Of a stretch of 64,000 nt of DNA, positions 34,080 to 47,064 are shown piece after piece. A model generated the notes under the pieces. That model was not told the DNA's origin, did not search any database, and saw nothing but the letters and a program-made list of their open reading frames with translations. Source of the stretch: Lumbricus terrestris (taxonomy: Eukaryota > Annelida > Clitellata > Crassiclitellata > Lumbricidae); assembly GCA_949752735.1 (NCBI GenBank), contig OX457042.1, positions 25,705,103 through 25,769,102 of the forward strand, written 5' to 3'. Position 1 is the stretch's first letter; each line of letters starts with the position of its first letter. The position numbers and the translations under genes were made by a program.

Positions 34080-34600
34080 GGGATGCTGCAGGGCAAAGAA
34101 GGTGAAGATGGAATAAGTGGAGGAGGAGGAAGGGATGAGGGGAAGGATGGAAGATGGAAAACGACGGAAGAGGAGGAGAAGGGGAGGAAGCGCAAAAGAA
34201 CAAACAAGAGGAGAAGGAAGGGAAGACGAGTAGGACAATGGAGAGGAGGAAGAGAAGCGGTGGGCAACAAAAAAGAGGATGAGGCAGAGCGGGGAGAGGG
34301 AAGCGGACAGCATCAAAGAGGAAGTGGTTGAAGTGAAGGTCGACGAAGGAGTGGAGAAAGAAGCGGAGAGTGTGACAAGAGAGAGAAGACAGAGCTCGAA
34401 GTAGAGAGGGTGTGAAGGATGAGGAAAAGCAGACGGAGGAGTAGAGGAGGATAACCATGGAGAGTATAGCTGAATGAAGCGGAAAGAAAGAAGCTGGGAC
34501 TGCGAAGGATGGCAATGAGGTGGAAGAAGAGAAGGTTGAAGATGAGGATGAAGAGGATGAAACTGCATGGACGAAGAAGGCAGAGGAGATTGCATGGTTT
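34080..34600. repeat. Polypurine tract
   Basis: About 520 bases of AGGA, GAAG and GGAG with few pyrimidines, and no recognisable unit. It runs straight into the (CATA)n array. Confidence 0.8.
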
Positions 34601-34605
34601 GGAAA

Positions 34606-35349
34606 TACATACATACATACATACATACATACATACATACATACATACATACATACATACATACATACATACATACATACATACATACATACATACATAG
34701 TACATACATACATATATACATACATATACATACATGCATACATACATACATACATGCATGTATGCATGCATACATACATACATACATTCATGCATACATA
34801 CATACATACATACATACATACATACATACATACATACATACATACATGCGTACATGCATACATACATACATACATACATACATACAGCGTACATACATAC
34901 ATACATACGTACATACATACATACATACATACATACATACATACATGCATATGGTACATACATACATACATACATACATACATACATACATACATACATA
35001 CATACATACATACATACATACATACATACATACATACATACATAAATATATACATACGTACATAGTACATACATACATACATCCATCCATACATACATAC
35101 ATACATACATACACACATACATACATACATACAGCGTTCATACATACATACATACATACATACATACATACATACATACATACATACATACATACATACA
35201 TACATACATACATACATACATACATACATACATACATACATACATGCATACGGTACATACATACATACATACATACATACATACATACATACATACATAC
35301 ATACATACATACATACATACATACATACATACATACATACATACATACA

Positions 35350-35383
<34 letters not shown>

Positions 35384-35480
35384 CATCCATACATATATGT
35401 ATACATATACAATTATACATGCATACGTACATGTATGAATACATATATACAATTATACATGCATACATACATGCATGCAT
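34606..35480. repeat. (CATA)n microsatellite, inverted relative to 32385-32922
   Basis: About 870 bases of ACAT units, with variants such as GCAT, GTAC and TATA spaced irregularly. This is the reverse complement of the TATG array 1.7 kb upstream. Frames across it (His-Thr-Tyr-Ile, Met-Tyr-Val-Cys) are artefacts. Confidence 0.97.
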
Positions 35481-35489
35481 GTCAATGAC

Positions 35490-36600
35490 CTTGTCGGGAA
35501 ATCGATGGAAGACCTTTCTGCCATGGGGTATATAGTAGTGGGAAAACAGCGTATACTATAGAACAGAGTCAGAGGCAGCTGAAGATGCCTGAGGGAAGTT
35601 GAAGGACGAGGATGAGGTGGAGTATAGAGTGTGGGGATGGATGGATGGAAAAGAAAGGAATTGGATGTTGGAAGTGAAAGTTGAAGGGTGATAAGGACCA
35701 GACGACTTCTTCATATTATTCCCTGGATGTGTTGTATACGTTATCTGCCTTCAGTGTATAAGTAATTTATTCTGTACTCACATAATTATAGATAAACACT
35801 GATATACGATTGCTGCATGCATGATATATATATACATGCATATATATATAGCATATGTTATATCAACATGTATATATACATCTATTGTATACAGACTATG
35901 TATATGTATAATTGTGTACATTTATATCAAATTGCAGGCCTTTGTATACATGCACTTAGTTAGAGCTTTGCTATAGTTTCCAGCATCTTTCAAATCCTCT
36001 CAAGATTCGACTAAAAGTGTTTACTTGATAGATGGACTCATATTCAAGTACACCCATAGAATTATGTTTATGTTATTATATTCAGAACTGCACTGAAATC
36101 AAAATGCAAGTACATTATGCATATGTATATAATTTCAACCATATACATATACAAACATTATTTGACTTTTACGTTTACTTGACACTTTGGCGCCACATGA
36201 ATTAACTGTTTGTTAAACTTTGTTTAATTGATTACATCACATTGAATCAAATTGCGATAAATGACATCACTCTATGCACCACACCGCACCACATTATATC
36301 GCATTAATTACATTGCATTAGGTCACATTACATCACATAGCATTTATTACATCACGTAACAGTACATCAAAAATACTTTATATTAATTTAAATTGTGTTC
36401 AGTGACACATTACATTGCGTCACAATACATTAGGCCTATATCACATTACATCACATTTCTTCCAATCACGTTGCATATTTAGATTACATTAAACTACACC
36501 ATACGGTGTCATACTGCATGCAATGCACACATTGCAACTCACATTAAATCACATTGCATTATATTACATCATATTACATTGATAACATTGCATTGCATTG
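35490..36600. other. No gene; TA-rich and degenerate ACATTACATC repeats
   Basis: From about 36220 to 36600 short words such as CACATTACATCACAT recur irregularly. The rest is TA-rich intron. Confidence 0.6.
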
Positions 36601-36614
36601 GTGTCTGTGTATAG

Positions 36615-36689
36615 TTCGCTGTTCTTCTGGCCTTAGTCATCGTCACCGAAATCGCAGCAGCAGTGACTGCATACTTCTTCCATTCAGAA
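36615..36689 (+). CDS. Tetraspanin exon: TM3
   Basis: Twenty-five codons, FAVLLALVIVTEIAAAVTAY then FFHSE, complete TM3 with its conserved Glu. The acceptor GTGTATAG ends at 36614 and the donor GTAAGA starts at 36690, phase 0 both sides. It joins NYCLAIA of the previous exon without a gap. Confidence 0.93.
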
Positions 36690-36760
36690 GTAAGAAAAGA
36701 CATGCTGCTGTCACTATTCAAAGTATATATGTACACATAATGTATAATATTGTATATATA

Positions 36761-37925
36761 CAGGGTGCGCCAAAAAAGACCCCCCCCTAGGTTTTTTGCC
36801 AATATCTTGGCCAGAAGTAGGAATTTCCAAATGAAACTTTACAGGCTTAGAGACAGTTCATATTTACACATGATGGCCAGATTTCAATAAAATATTTTAT
36901 ACAGAACAAAAGTTATACCACTTTTAGTGACGCCACCCACCGTTTTTTGACGATTCAAAAACGCGACGCAGCAAAAAGTAATAAAAAACTAATCTAATTA
37001 TTCTGGCCAATATCTTGGCCAAAAGTAAGAATATCGAAATGAAATTTTACAAGCTTAAAGACAATTCATATCTGCGCATGGTGGTCGAATTTCATCAAAA
37101 TATTTCAAACAGAACAAGAGCTATGCCACTTTTAGGGAGGTCACCCACCTTTTTTTGACGATTCAATAACGAAACTCAACAAAAAAAGTAACAAAAACAC
37201 GATTTTTTTCTCATCTCAAATAATCGGTATCAGATAGCCTTTATATTGCCAGATGATCATTATTATTACTGTATAAAAAAGGAACAGGGTACCAGCGTAG
37301 CTGCGCCTCACTGAGAAGTCACTTAGCAAGATGACAATAAAATTGGCGAATAAGGAATCTATCAGATTAATCAACAGGTCCATCAAGAACTTTGCAAAAA
37401 GACTCAAAAGAAGTCTTGGCACGGGTGGTGGGCACATTGAACACAAGTTGTGAAGCACTACCAAGTTCATTTCACAACAGTTATTTGAGATGAGACTTAA
37501 TAAAATCGTGTTTTTGTTACTTTTTGTTGCGTTTCGTTTTTGAATCGTCAAAAAACGGTGGGTGGCCTCACTAAAAGTGGTATAACTTTAGTCCTGTTTG
37601 AAAAATTTTGATGAAATCTGGCCACCATGTGCAGATATGAATTGTCTTTAAGCCTGTAAAATTTCATTTGGAAATTCTTACTTTTGTTCAAGATATTGGC
37701 GAAAACCTAAATTTTTTTGCTCTTTGTTTTTGAATCGTCAAAAAACGATGTGTGACCTCACTAAAAGTGATGTAACTTTTGTTGTGTTTGAAATATTTTG
37801 ATGAAATCTTGCCAAAATGTGTAAGTATGAATTGTCTATAAGCCTGTAAAATTTCACTTTGAAATTCTTACTTTTGGTCAAAATATTGGCAAAAAACCTA
37901 GGAGGGTCTTTTTTGGCGCACCCTG
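36761..37925 (+). mobile_element. Mariner-family element with double-armed inverted repeats
   Basis: The ends are CAGGGTGCGCCAAAAAAGAC and its complement, flanked by TA. Each side carries two tandem copies of a ~210-bp arm (36781-36960 and 37005-37200; 37490-37690 and 37700-37915) containing GACGATTCAAAAAC-type words. The centre (37200-37490) keeps a transposase end. It lies 70 bases downstream of a tetraspanin exon. Confidence 0.9.
37331..37453 (+). pseudogene. Mariner transposase C-terminal remnant
   Basis: A 40-residue frame ends RLKRSLGTGGGHIEHKL-stop, matching the RLxxCIxxxGGHxEH ending of mariner transposases. Nothing of the DDE/DDD core remains. Confidence 0.65.
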
Positions 37926-38117
37926 TATATATGTACATGTATAATGTATATAATGTATATATAATGTAAATAATCTGACACGAACTACCGTAATGAACAA
38001 CCCAATCTATTATAGTTGTAGCCAATCTGTTCGTACGAGATCTATAGAAATTCAAATTTAATCGACTCTTGCGTAGCGGGCAAGATAACCTAGTAACAGC
38101 TAGCATGCCCTATTCAC

Positions 38118-38475
<358 letters not shown>

Positions 38476-38712
38476 ATTGAATGATTGAATGATTGATTGA
38501 ATGATTGAATGAATAAATTAATGAATGAATGAATGAATGAATGAATTAATTAATTAATGAATAAATGTTGATGATGATCGATTAGCAAGATCTGCAATAA
38601 TTTTCAAAATCAAAACGATAGACGATTCATATATAAACACCAAATTGAATCTGCATTACATACCAACCGTGATCGCATACATTACTTTACATTCCTATGA
38701 CATTTTGTGCAG

Positions 38713-38808
38713 CTGGAGCTCTACGTAATCACTGACATGATGACGACGATCAGAATGTACGACCAGTCGGACGTCATCAGGACAGCCTGGGACACGGCGC
38801 ACACACAG
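38713..38808 (+). CDS. Tetraspanin exon: start of the large extracellular loop
   Basis: Thirty-two codons from LELYVITDMMTT to RTAWDTAHTQ. The AWDT-x-xTQ ending just before CCG is a tetraspanin hallmark. The acceptor TTTTGTGCAG ends at 38712 and the donor GTCAGG starts at 38809, phase 0. Confidence 0.93.
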
Positions 38809-38859
38809 GTCAGGACGCATGAGCATCGGATCATATCCGCTCTCACGTGTGTGCTCCAC

Positions 38860-39195
38860 TGACGCTGTCATCATTGTCCTCCTTTTCGTCATCGTGATAG
38901 TCGTCATCATCATCTTCATAATCATCATCATCGTCTTCGTCGTCGTCGTCGTCATCGTCTTCATCATCATCATCATCATCATCGTCATCATCTTCATCAA
39001 TATCGTCGTCGTCGTCGTCGTCGTCATCATCATCATCATCAACATCGTCGTCGTCATCGTCATCGCCATCATCATCATCATCATCATTTGCTTTGCCATT
39101 GTCGATGTTATCGCCATTTTCTTCACATTCATTACTGTTTATATTTTGTCATCATCATAGTCGTCGTCGTTGTCATCATCATTGTCGTTGCTGCT
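38860..39195. repeat. Degenerate (CAT)n/(CGT)n
   Basis: ATCATC, GTCGTC and TTCATC triplets for about 330 bases directly after the exon. Confidence 0.9.
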
Positions 39196-39725
39196 GTCAT
39201 TGTTTTTTCTCGTTCGTTGAGTAACGTTATATGATGTAAGCCTTGTAAGGTATGAAATTTTTGTATATGCCACACATACATTGCATCTCATACATTACAT
39301 GTGATGTCTTATAATAATACTGCTTAAAGTACGTCACCGAAGTTGTGTAACCCTGTCCTTGCGTGCTTAGCACACTCTACCCAGACTTCTACTCGCCCTT
39401 CTTCCAAATCTTCTTATACACTGCAATGGATTGTACCTAACCATGACCAACCCTACTTTTTCTTCGACTTACCTGGGCATATCATCCTGTTCTGCCTAAT
39501 TTACCTTCTATTTTCTTGCCTTTTCTTTTGTTACCTCCTCTTCTGTTCCCATATCTTCTCGTTATCATACTTAAACCGCACCTAGTTTACATCTAGGCCT
39601 ATATGCATGTATCTCATGAGACATTCCCAAAGTCACTTAAGCCGCACGTCTTTGAACTGACGTCGGGTAGTAACGTTTAGCGCCTTCGTGAGGTCATTGT
39701 AAGGCTCTTTGTAAATGTTCACAAT

Positions 39726-39876
39726 CAGTGGCGTAGGCAAGGGGGGTTAAAAAAACCCATTGGGTCCGGGAAAAAGTTTTAAGGCGATTTTTCCATTTAA
39801 GTAAGAAAAAATAGCAAAAAAGAGGGTTTCCGCCCATAAACCCCCCCCCCATGAAAAATTCCTGGCTACGACACTG
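39726..39876 (+). mobile_element. hAT-type MITE, CAGTGGCGTAG family (copy 3)
   Basis: CAGTGGCGTAGGCAAGGGGG at the left, the complement of CAGTGTCGTAGCCAGGAATT at the right, and a perfect target duplication TTCACAAT (39718-39725 and 39877-39884). It is nearly identical in length to the copy at 23923. Confidence 0.93.
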
Positions 39877-40063
39877 TTCACAATACATCCTTACTCTTGC
39901 TACAAATTACACCACATTCTTTCACCGCTCCTCTATAATTTTATCCTATCATACGCTACGTTGTCTAACTATACCGGTTTTCTCTTACTTTGCCTTACAA
40001 AACTTCTTTTTACCTTACTCTTATAAGTTATGGTAATCGAGTTGTGCTCCTCGTCGATTCCAG

Positions 40064-40270
40064 TTCGGTTGCTGTGGTGCGACTAACTTCACGAATTGGG
40101 CGGAAGTGAACTCCTCCTCCGAGGAGACGAACGACACGACTTCCGGTTCCGTTCCAGAGTCATGCTGCATCTCGGAACTCGTGACGCAACTCAGGAACTC
40201 ATGCCAGCGAAACATCTTCCCCGACGAGAACAGTACGAAGGCAGACATCTACACGAACATCTACACAAAG
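40064..40270 (+). CDS. Tetraspanin exon: main part of the large extracellular loop
   Basis: Sixty-nine codons begin FGCCGATNFTNW (CCG motif) and include PESCCI and SCQRN, ending DIYTNIYTK. Sequons NFT, NSS, NDT and NST predict heavy glycosylation. The acceptor CGATTCCAG ends at 40063 and the donor GTTTGT starts at 40271, phase 0. Confidence 0.94.
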
Positions 40271-40274
40271 GTTT

Positions 40275-40640
40275 GTACCTCTGTCTGTCTGTCTATCTGT
40301 CTGTCTGTCTGTTTGTATATCTGTCTGTCTGTGTCAGTGTGTCTCCTGCTGTCTGTTTGTCTGTGTGAGTATGTCTCTGGCTATCTTCCGTCTGTTTGCC
40401 TGCACGTGTTACTTGTTTTCATTTCAATCAGGCCTGTCTAACTATTTGTGTCTATTTGTGGCTTGGTTTTTGTTGTAAATGTATGAGTCTTTGTACTCTG
40501 TCTCTCTCTGTCTCTGTGTGTGTGTCTCTGTTTCTCTCTGTCTATCTGTCCATCTGTCTGTCTGTCTGTCTGTCTCCCTCTCTCACTGTGTGTGTCACTC
40601 TCTGTCTGTATGTATATATATATATATCACTCTCTGGCTC
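40275..40640. repeat. (CTGT)n and (TCTC)n tracts
   Basis: CTGTCTGTCTGTCTATCTGT from just after the exon to about 40375, and again around 40500-40625. The intervening sequence is unremarkable. Confidence 0.85.
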
Positions 40641-41520
40641 TATATTTCTTTATATGTTTGTTAAAGTATCGCTCTCTCAGTCTCTCTTCATGTGCAGCAA
40701 TTGTTCATTATAATATATAATACATAACATACATATATATAGTTATATACCCTTTTACATAATCTTAAGAATGTTTTTCTCTCTGTTTCTGTCACCGTCT
40801 CTTTAACTGTCCTCTCCTCTTTCTTTATCTGCCTCTTTACGTTTTGCTTCAGTCTGTCTCCCTCTGTCTGTGCATTTATATATCTGCTGGTCGTTGTAAA
40901 TCTTTGCGTTCCGGGAATATGAAGGTTACGTATAGGTCTACACATCATATAGTGAGACAAGCACATTTAAACAGACACACACCCATACTGGCAGACATAC
41001 ACAGTCAAATATCTTAACAGCACGCAACCATTTGAGGCGCTACAGAAGTCAATCGATTATATACGAGCCGCTGAGACAGAAGAAAGCATCCTCCTTCAAG
41101 GTCTCCGAGTCATCTAGGTTAATGGCAAACCTGGCAGGCAATAACAGCTTCAGTAGCCACGGGCAGGTGTTGCCTCCACCCCTCCACCCTCCACCCTCCA
41201 TCCATCCCTCCACTCCCACCCACCCCTATCCGTGTGTATGTCAGTCATTAGTCTTTGTAGGCATATACCACACGAGGCATAATCCGCGGGCTGCAGCACA
41301 CAGCACTGGCTCAATGTATAGTCAGGTTTCGATTGTTTACAGTAATCTCAAACCTGTTGGAGATTTATCGTAGTCTCTTGAAAGCAAACCGAAAACCGAA
41401 AAGTCTATCTTCAAATAAGCAGCGAGTTCAAGCAGGTTGGCTTTTCGGCGTTCTCTCTGTTCTCGCCACTTGAACGATTCGGGTGCACGCAGCCTATGCT
41501 CAGAGCGGCTCTGAAACTAA

Positions 41521-41750
41521 TGTGGGACGTGGTGGTGTAGTGGTGGCGTCGTTGCCTCGAAGCCGGAAGGTTCAAGGTTCGAATCCACCTCAAGTCGCCG
41601 CGTAGGGACCTTGGGCAAGTCCTTCACTTTGCAATTGCTCAGCGCTTCGGCGTGAAACTCTGATGCAGTGTCCGCGCTGCAGTCAGGAGCGCCTCTAAGC
41701 AGAGAGCTTGAAGGGGCGCTATAACAAGTGCACATACAGACAAACAAACA
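41521..41750 (+). mobile_element. tRNA-derived SINE
   Basis: GGACGTGGTGGTGTAGTGGT (A box), GGTTCGAATCC (B box), the family body, and the tail with AGCGCCTCTAAGCAGAGAGC and GGGGCGCTATAAC. It ends in ACATACAGACAAACAAAC. Confidence 0.92.
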
Positions 41751-41947
41751 TAATGTAGCTCGTAGTCAGAGAGCTAAAACACACATAAAATTCCTAATTT
41801 ACAATTACAACAACGCAAGTCAATGTCCTCCGTGGATGAAGGGACACTTGAAGACACCCACGAATCTCTCTTGAAATTGAATAAAATCATAAGCAAAGGA
41901 GATGAGGTACGTTGAGTGCATGGTTTGTTTATTTACTTAGTAGGATA

Positions 41948-41995
41948 TTTATATAGCGCCTCTCCAGGTAGGCTACTCAGAAGCGCTCCCGACCC
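41948..41995 (-). mobile_element. Solo LINE/SINE 3' tail
   Basis: Complement of GGGAGCGCTTCTGAGTAG and GGCGCTATATAAATA. The surrounding 41760-43110 holds no other recognisable gene. A lone TIR-like end of the CAGTGGCGTAG MITE family lies at about 42826-42854 (ATAAATTCCTGGCTATGCCA). Confidence 0.7.
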
Positions 41996-43120
41996 AACCA
42001 CAGCTAAATATACTATTGGACAGAGAACTTCAACAGCTCTGCGTGGCTGCCATACGAGCTTTCGTTTAACACACAATGCTATACGGTTATTAACATAACA
42101 TAACATGCTTTATATGGTGACTAACACAATATTTAAAAATCACATCAGATTTTTTCTGGAGGTTCATCGGTTTACACATGAGAGCCCAAAAGAGATCAGA
42201 GGCCGCGCAAGCTCTGTTGCGATACATTTAATCATCTTTTTTGTACGCTTGTTGTCCTGGTTTTCGGCTGGCGCTGTAACCATAAACGAGGAGTCTATGT
42301 CTAAGGTGCGGCCGTAGTCAAAAGCCTTTGCGGCCACATGAAGACTATCCGTAAACAGCTTGAAATTGCTACTAACGTAAAAAAAAAGGCCGCGTCACTT
42401 TACTCATGCAATGCTGGCAGGACCGGTGGATTTAAAACGTTCGAACAGGATTAGTTGGATGGAAGATTGTCTTGGAAAACTGCTATGCCTCTACCTTCCT
42501 CTTTCTTGCTACTCTTCCCCTCTTCTGCCTCTCCTTAGACCCTCCATTCTATCCGGGTTCCTTTGATCTCTTTGACTGCGTCATAGGCCTACACGACGCC
42601 AACCGTCCAAAAAGTCGAGTTTAATAATAATATTTGTCTTTTCGAAGACCGATTTCATTTAGGAGTGTGGATACACTGGATAGCCTGAACCTATATCCAC
42701 GCAGGTCTCAATACACGGATAGTCAGGATAAAGGAGTAATGTACTAGGGTTCCGCTGTGGGCTTTGAAACCCACCCGAGGGGAACACGCAACGGAAGCAA
42801 CGCAACGAAGCAGGTCATAATTCCCCAATCATAAATTCCTGGCTATGCCATTGCAAAGAAGTGCCTTGTCCGATATACAGACCTCCACGGTGAGGGCTAA
42901 GTAAGTAAGTAAGTAAGTGTGATGTTGATTTGATTAAGAACGGTGTTGATAACATGATTAAGAACTGTGTCGATTAGATCTAGAGGTATTATGACAATTT
43001 ATCGGATTAAAGGATGGGATGCACATTAGTTTTAATCGTGGAACAGACTGGTATGATTAGAAACGTGATAACTCATTTGGAATTGATTTGATTAAGCACT
43101 TTGATGATTTGTTTGATTAG

Positions 43121-43204
43121 GGCTGTGCGGCGGCAGTTCGACTGTGGTTTGAGGAAAATCTCCTTATCATCATTCTCATATGTATCGGGCTGGCTGCTGT
43201 CCAG
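43121..43204 (+). CDS. Tetraspanin exon: last loop cysteine and TM4 start
   Basis: Twenty-eight codons, GCAAAVRLWFEENLL then IIILICIGLAAVQ. The GC-x(n)-W-x-EEN start is the classic end of the large loop. The acceptor TTTGATTAG ends at 43120 and the donor GTATGA starts at 43205, phase 0. Confidence 0.93.
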
Positions 43205-43529
43205 GTATGATAACCAGAAGTGTATATTATCAATTAGATTAAATAAAAAAGGCCGTGGGGGAGATGGAGGCAAGTTGCTCAGTCCGCTGTGGGGCAGAGT
43301 GGGACAAGGTTCATTTTTTGGAGGATCTTTGCAGGATGATCTGTGCATGGGGAAATGAGTATAGCAGGAAATTGGATAGGAGTTTGGAAAAGCTGGAAAG
43401 ATACAATACGAGCGAGTTCATCGCTATGAAAAGAAATAGAACCCTGGGAGAAATAGACAGACAGGCAGTGTGAGACAGACACACAGACGATCAGACAGCG
43501 GGACATAAAGTGATGAGATAAATGGATGA

Positions 43530-43920
43530 GGAATGACACAGAGGGAGAGGGAGGGGGAGGGAGGGAGGGAGCGACGGGGGAGATAGGGAGGGAAGAGGGA
43601 GCGAGGGAGGGATGGAGGAGGGAGGGACATAGAGAGACAGTGGAGAAACAGAGACAGGCTGAAGGAAAGATTCGACGGTAGGAAATGTGAAAGGGAAGAC
43701 GGGAGGTAGGAATTCAAAAAAGATCCAGGGAAGAGATGGGGCGGAGGAATGAGAAGGGGAGAGATAGAGATGAAGAAAAGAAAACAACAGGGAAGAAGGG
43801 AGGGAGGACGCCAGCCGTAGAGCGAGAAAGAGATAAAAGGAGAGAATTTGAGACAGTGTGGAAAGGCAGTATATAGGAAGCTGGAAGGAGAAAGAATAAA
43901 ACATTGGCGGTGAGAAAGAA
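43530..43920. repeat. Polypurine (GAGGGAGG)n tract
   Basis: About 390 bases dominated by G and A. The opposite-strand Ser/Pro/Leu frames are artefacts. Confidence 0.8.
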
Positions 43921-44110
43921 AGCGAAGAGAGAAGACGCGATATGAATTTAAAATGTCGAAAACGATTGAGAAGGAATCAGTGGAAATGAATTCTGAAAAT
44001 TGTAGTTAGCGAATGGAGAAAAGTTTCGAGGCACATAGAGAGGGATAGATTGACAACAATTTTGATGGGTCGTTAATAGCGCTAGGTAAATGTTAAGGTG
44101 CACACGAAAT

Positions 44111-44113
<3 letters not shown>

Positions 44114-44187
<74 letters not shown>
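44114..44187. repeat. (GA)n, about 36 units
   Basis: Uninterrupted GA dinucleotides. Confidence 0.97.
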
Positions 44188-44189
<2 letters not shown>

Positions 44190-44365
44190 CTTAGGAAGGC
44201 AGTCAGGGATTGTTGGGAAGCGAACAGTTGTGGGTTCAGAATAGCATTTTTACAACGGTCAGTGTTAATCTGACTACATGTATCATGTGTCGTTTGAATA
44301 AAGTTTGTGTTTACGAAATGCACCCATGCAGATTCGATGTTTCTCTGCTTCGGTGGTAACACATT

Positions 44366-44745
44366 TAAATGCCTAAAGTCTAAATGCCTAAAGTCTAAAT
44401 GCCTAAAGTCTAAATGCCTAAACGTCTAAATTCCTAAACGTCTAAATGTCTAAACGTCTAAATTCCTAAGCGTCTAAATGGCTAAGCAGCTAAATGTCTA
44501 AAACATCTAAATGGCTAACAGCAAACTGGTTAAACTTATATATGTCTAGACATTTAAATGGCTAAACAGTCGCATGGTTAAATGTCTAAACATTGAAATG
44601 ATTAAGCAATTAAGCAGCTAAAGGGCTAGACCGCCAAACGGGTAAACATTTAAACGGCTAGGCATCTAAATAACTAAACAGCCAAATGTCTAAACAGCTC
44701 AATGGCTAAACAACTGAATGGATAAACAGCTGAATGTCTAAATCT
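44366..44745. repeat. Highly degenerate CTAAATG minisatellite
   Basis: Words of 8-16 bases such as GCCTAAAGTCTAAAT, GTCTAAAC and GGCTAAAC recur for 380 bases with steadily changing spacing and sequence. Units are most similar at the left end. Confidence 0.8.
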
Positions 44746-44880
44746 CATAAACACACAACCTCAAGTGCACACACATACAACGCATGCGCATTTGCAAACA
44801 TGAGAATAAGACAACGGGACAATCAGAGAGATAGATAGAGGGAGAGAGACAGACAGAGAGACCGACTGCTGCATGCAGTG

Positions 44881-45172
44881 GCCAGGAACGACTTCCACGT
44901 CCTTCGAACTCTTTTCCCGCCAAAGAACAACCGTCGTCCTGGTCTTAGGGCTCGTGTGCACAATTTTGAACTTCCGAGCAAAGATGACCGAAACTTTGTT
45001 TCTAGAGTCCTTTACAAACATATTATTAAAGCATAGTCTAACTATTGATTCAATTTAATTCCAATAACTGATTACTCCCTATAACATTAATATTTTTATT
45101 ACAATGTAATTTTTGTCTATCTCAATGTACCAGGTTGCGGTTTGCCAACCTGTTTTTGCTTATTAAACGAAT

Positions 45173-45180
<8 letters not shown>
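44881..45180 (+). pseudogene. 3' fragment of a LINE: protein C-terminus and hairpin tail
   Basis: The frame RNDFHVLRTLFPPKNNRRPG, then HNFELPSKDDRNFVSRVLYK ending at a stop near 45037 is the LP-x(n)-NFxxRxLY ending common to several LINE clades. The tail AGGTTGCGGTTTGCCAACCT is a hairpin and is followed by ACGAATA, then (AC)n. A second member is at 53300-53565. Confidence 0.75.
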
Positions 45181-45256
<76 letters not shown>

Positions 45257-45380
45257 CACTGACAGGGATAGGCGAAGACACAGGTGGATAATAGACAGAC
45301 AGACAGACAGACAGGCAGACAGACAGACAGACACATAGACAGAGAGATAGGCAGGCAGATAGGCATGCAGACAAACAAGC
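45180..45380. repeat. (AG)n then (GACA)n
   Basis: About 36 AG units (45182-45252), then GACAGACAGACAGGCA repeats. A degenerate GGACAGACAGA region continues from 45540 to 45830, with dispersed module copy 4 at 45475-45540. Confidence 0.9.
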
Positions 45381-46136
45381 GTATGCACATAGACAGAGGG
45401 AGGTATAGATGGAGAGGGAGATTGCTGATGTCTCCAGTGATTGAAGACATCTTAATCTTATGGCTGCCAGGGCGTTGTCATCACCCTCCTCCTTTGTCCA
45501 GACTTGAGACTGGCACTGGCAGAGCACAAGCTGCAGCGGTGCTAAAAGGAGAGGGAGAAGAACAGGACAGCGGACAGACGAAAGGACACGGGAACGAACA
45601 GGCAAGGAACAGACGGTGCAAAACACATACAGACGGACAGAGAGGGAGAGAAATTGAAAGAGACAGACAGACAGATGGAAGGACTAGAGAGCGGGCAGAC
45701 CGACATGCGGTACATAACAGACAGACAGAGAGGTAGACGGATGGAAAGACATACAGACAGACAGATGGAGGGACAATGGAATGGACAGACAATGGACAGA
45801 CGGTGCGAAATAAACAGACAGACGGACAGTTAAGGGCGGCGACGACACAAAGATGGAGAGCTAGGCACATAGACTTCAGGTAGTTGGCTTGACCATCTGC
45901 TGGCGTTGCAATTTATTCCGTGCCAGCCCCCTACTCCCACCCCTCCCTCGCAACCCTTGACCACTGACCAGTGCAGATGACATTACGATGTCCATCTAAT
46001 AAATGACCTGAGGATGGACGTCCACTCACAGACACTTGTACATCCGTCGAGGGCCAGCTTAAGGAAGGCGGACAGAACCGATGACATGCATTGCGAGCAC
46101 AACGTCACATCAAGTCAAATCTATTTGGATCAGCTT

Positions 46137-46555
46137 CATGTCCATCCATCCATCCATCCATCCATCCATCCATCCATCCATCCATCCATCCATCCATCCA
46201 TCCATCCATCCATCCATCCATCCATCCATCCATCCATCCATCCATCCATCCATCCATCCATCCATCCATCCATCCATCCATCCATCCATCCATCCATCCA
46301 TCCATCCATCCATCCATCCATCCATCCATCCATCCATCCATCCATCCATCCATCCATCCATCCATCCATCCATCCATCCATCCATCCATCCATACATCCA
46401 TCCATCCATCCATCCATCCATCCATCCATCCATCCATCCATACATCCATCCATCCATCCATACATCCATCCATCCATCCATCCGTCCGTCCGTCGTCCAT
46501 CCATCCATCCATCCATTCATCCACCCACCCACCCATCCCTCCCTCCCTCCATCCA
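46137..46555. repeat. (CATC)n microsatellite, about 90 near-perfect units
   Basis: Almost uninterrupted ATCC repeats with a few ATAC, GTCC and ACCC variants at the right end. Confidence 0.97.
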
Positions 46556-46998
46556 TCCCCAGTGCTATTCAGAGATTACAAAAGGCGCTTTATAAACGAT
46601 AGTTACATTGTACACGGCCTCAACAACGCTGTTAATAATTACTGTATTAATTGCATCGCATTAATTAAAAACTAGAATTATTGTATTGCAGTGGTGAGTA
46701 ATTGAATTTCACCAATCAAGAATTAGAATTGTTTTGCAAGGTGAATAGTTGTATCGCACTGATAAATAAATAATATGGTTCGTGCATTATTTTATTGCAT
46801 TAGAGTGTATTCTGTGGTTATTGCATTAATGCCCATTGTATTTCTTCCATTAGATTATATGTATAAATGTGGTTACTTTGTTCCAATATTCTGCAGTTTA
46901 TTGCATTGTACCGCATTGCATTTTTAAAAATAGAAATCCAATTCGCAATACATTTTTATTCATTCATTTCTATTCTGATGTGTCTTTTGTTTCCGCAG

Positions 46999-47064
46999 TT
47001 TACGGGCATTGTCTTGACGTGTTGCCTGGCGCGAAACATTCGTTTGGAGTCGGGTGTATCTTAG
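46999..47064 (+). CDS. Tetraspanin last coding exon: TM4 end and C-terminal tail
   Basis: FTGIVLTCCLARNIRLESGVS then TAG. The juxtamembrane CC pair is a likely palmitoylation site. The acceptor TTTCCGCAG ends at 46998, phase 0. No clear AATAAA follows within the next kilobase, so the 3' UTR limit is unknown. Confidence 0.92.
   Translation, partial: FTGIVLTCCLARNIRLESGVS

Noticed and set aside
34036..35480. Very long overlapping frames on both strands
   Set aside because: They come from (CATA)n and the adjoining polypurine tract. No domain or codon signal.
46014..46675. 190-residue His-Pro-Ser-Ile frame
   Set aside because: (CATC)n microsatellite.
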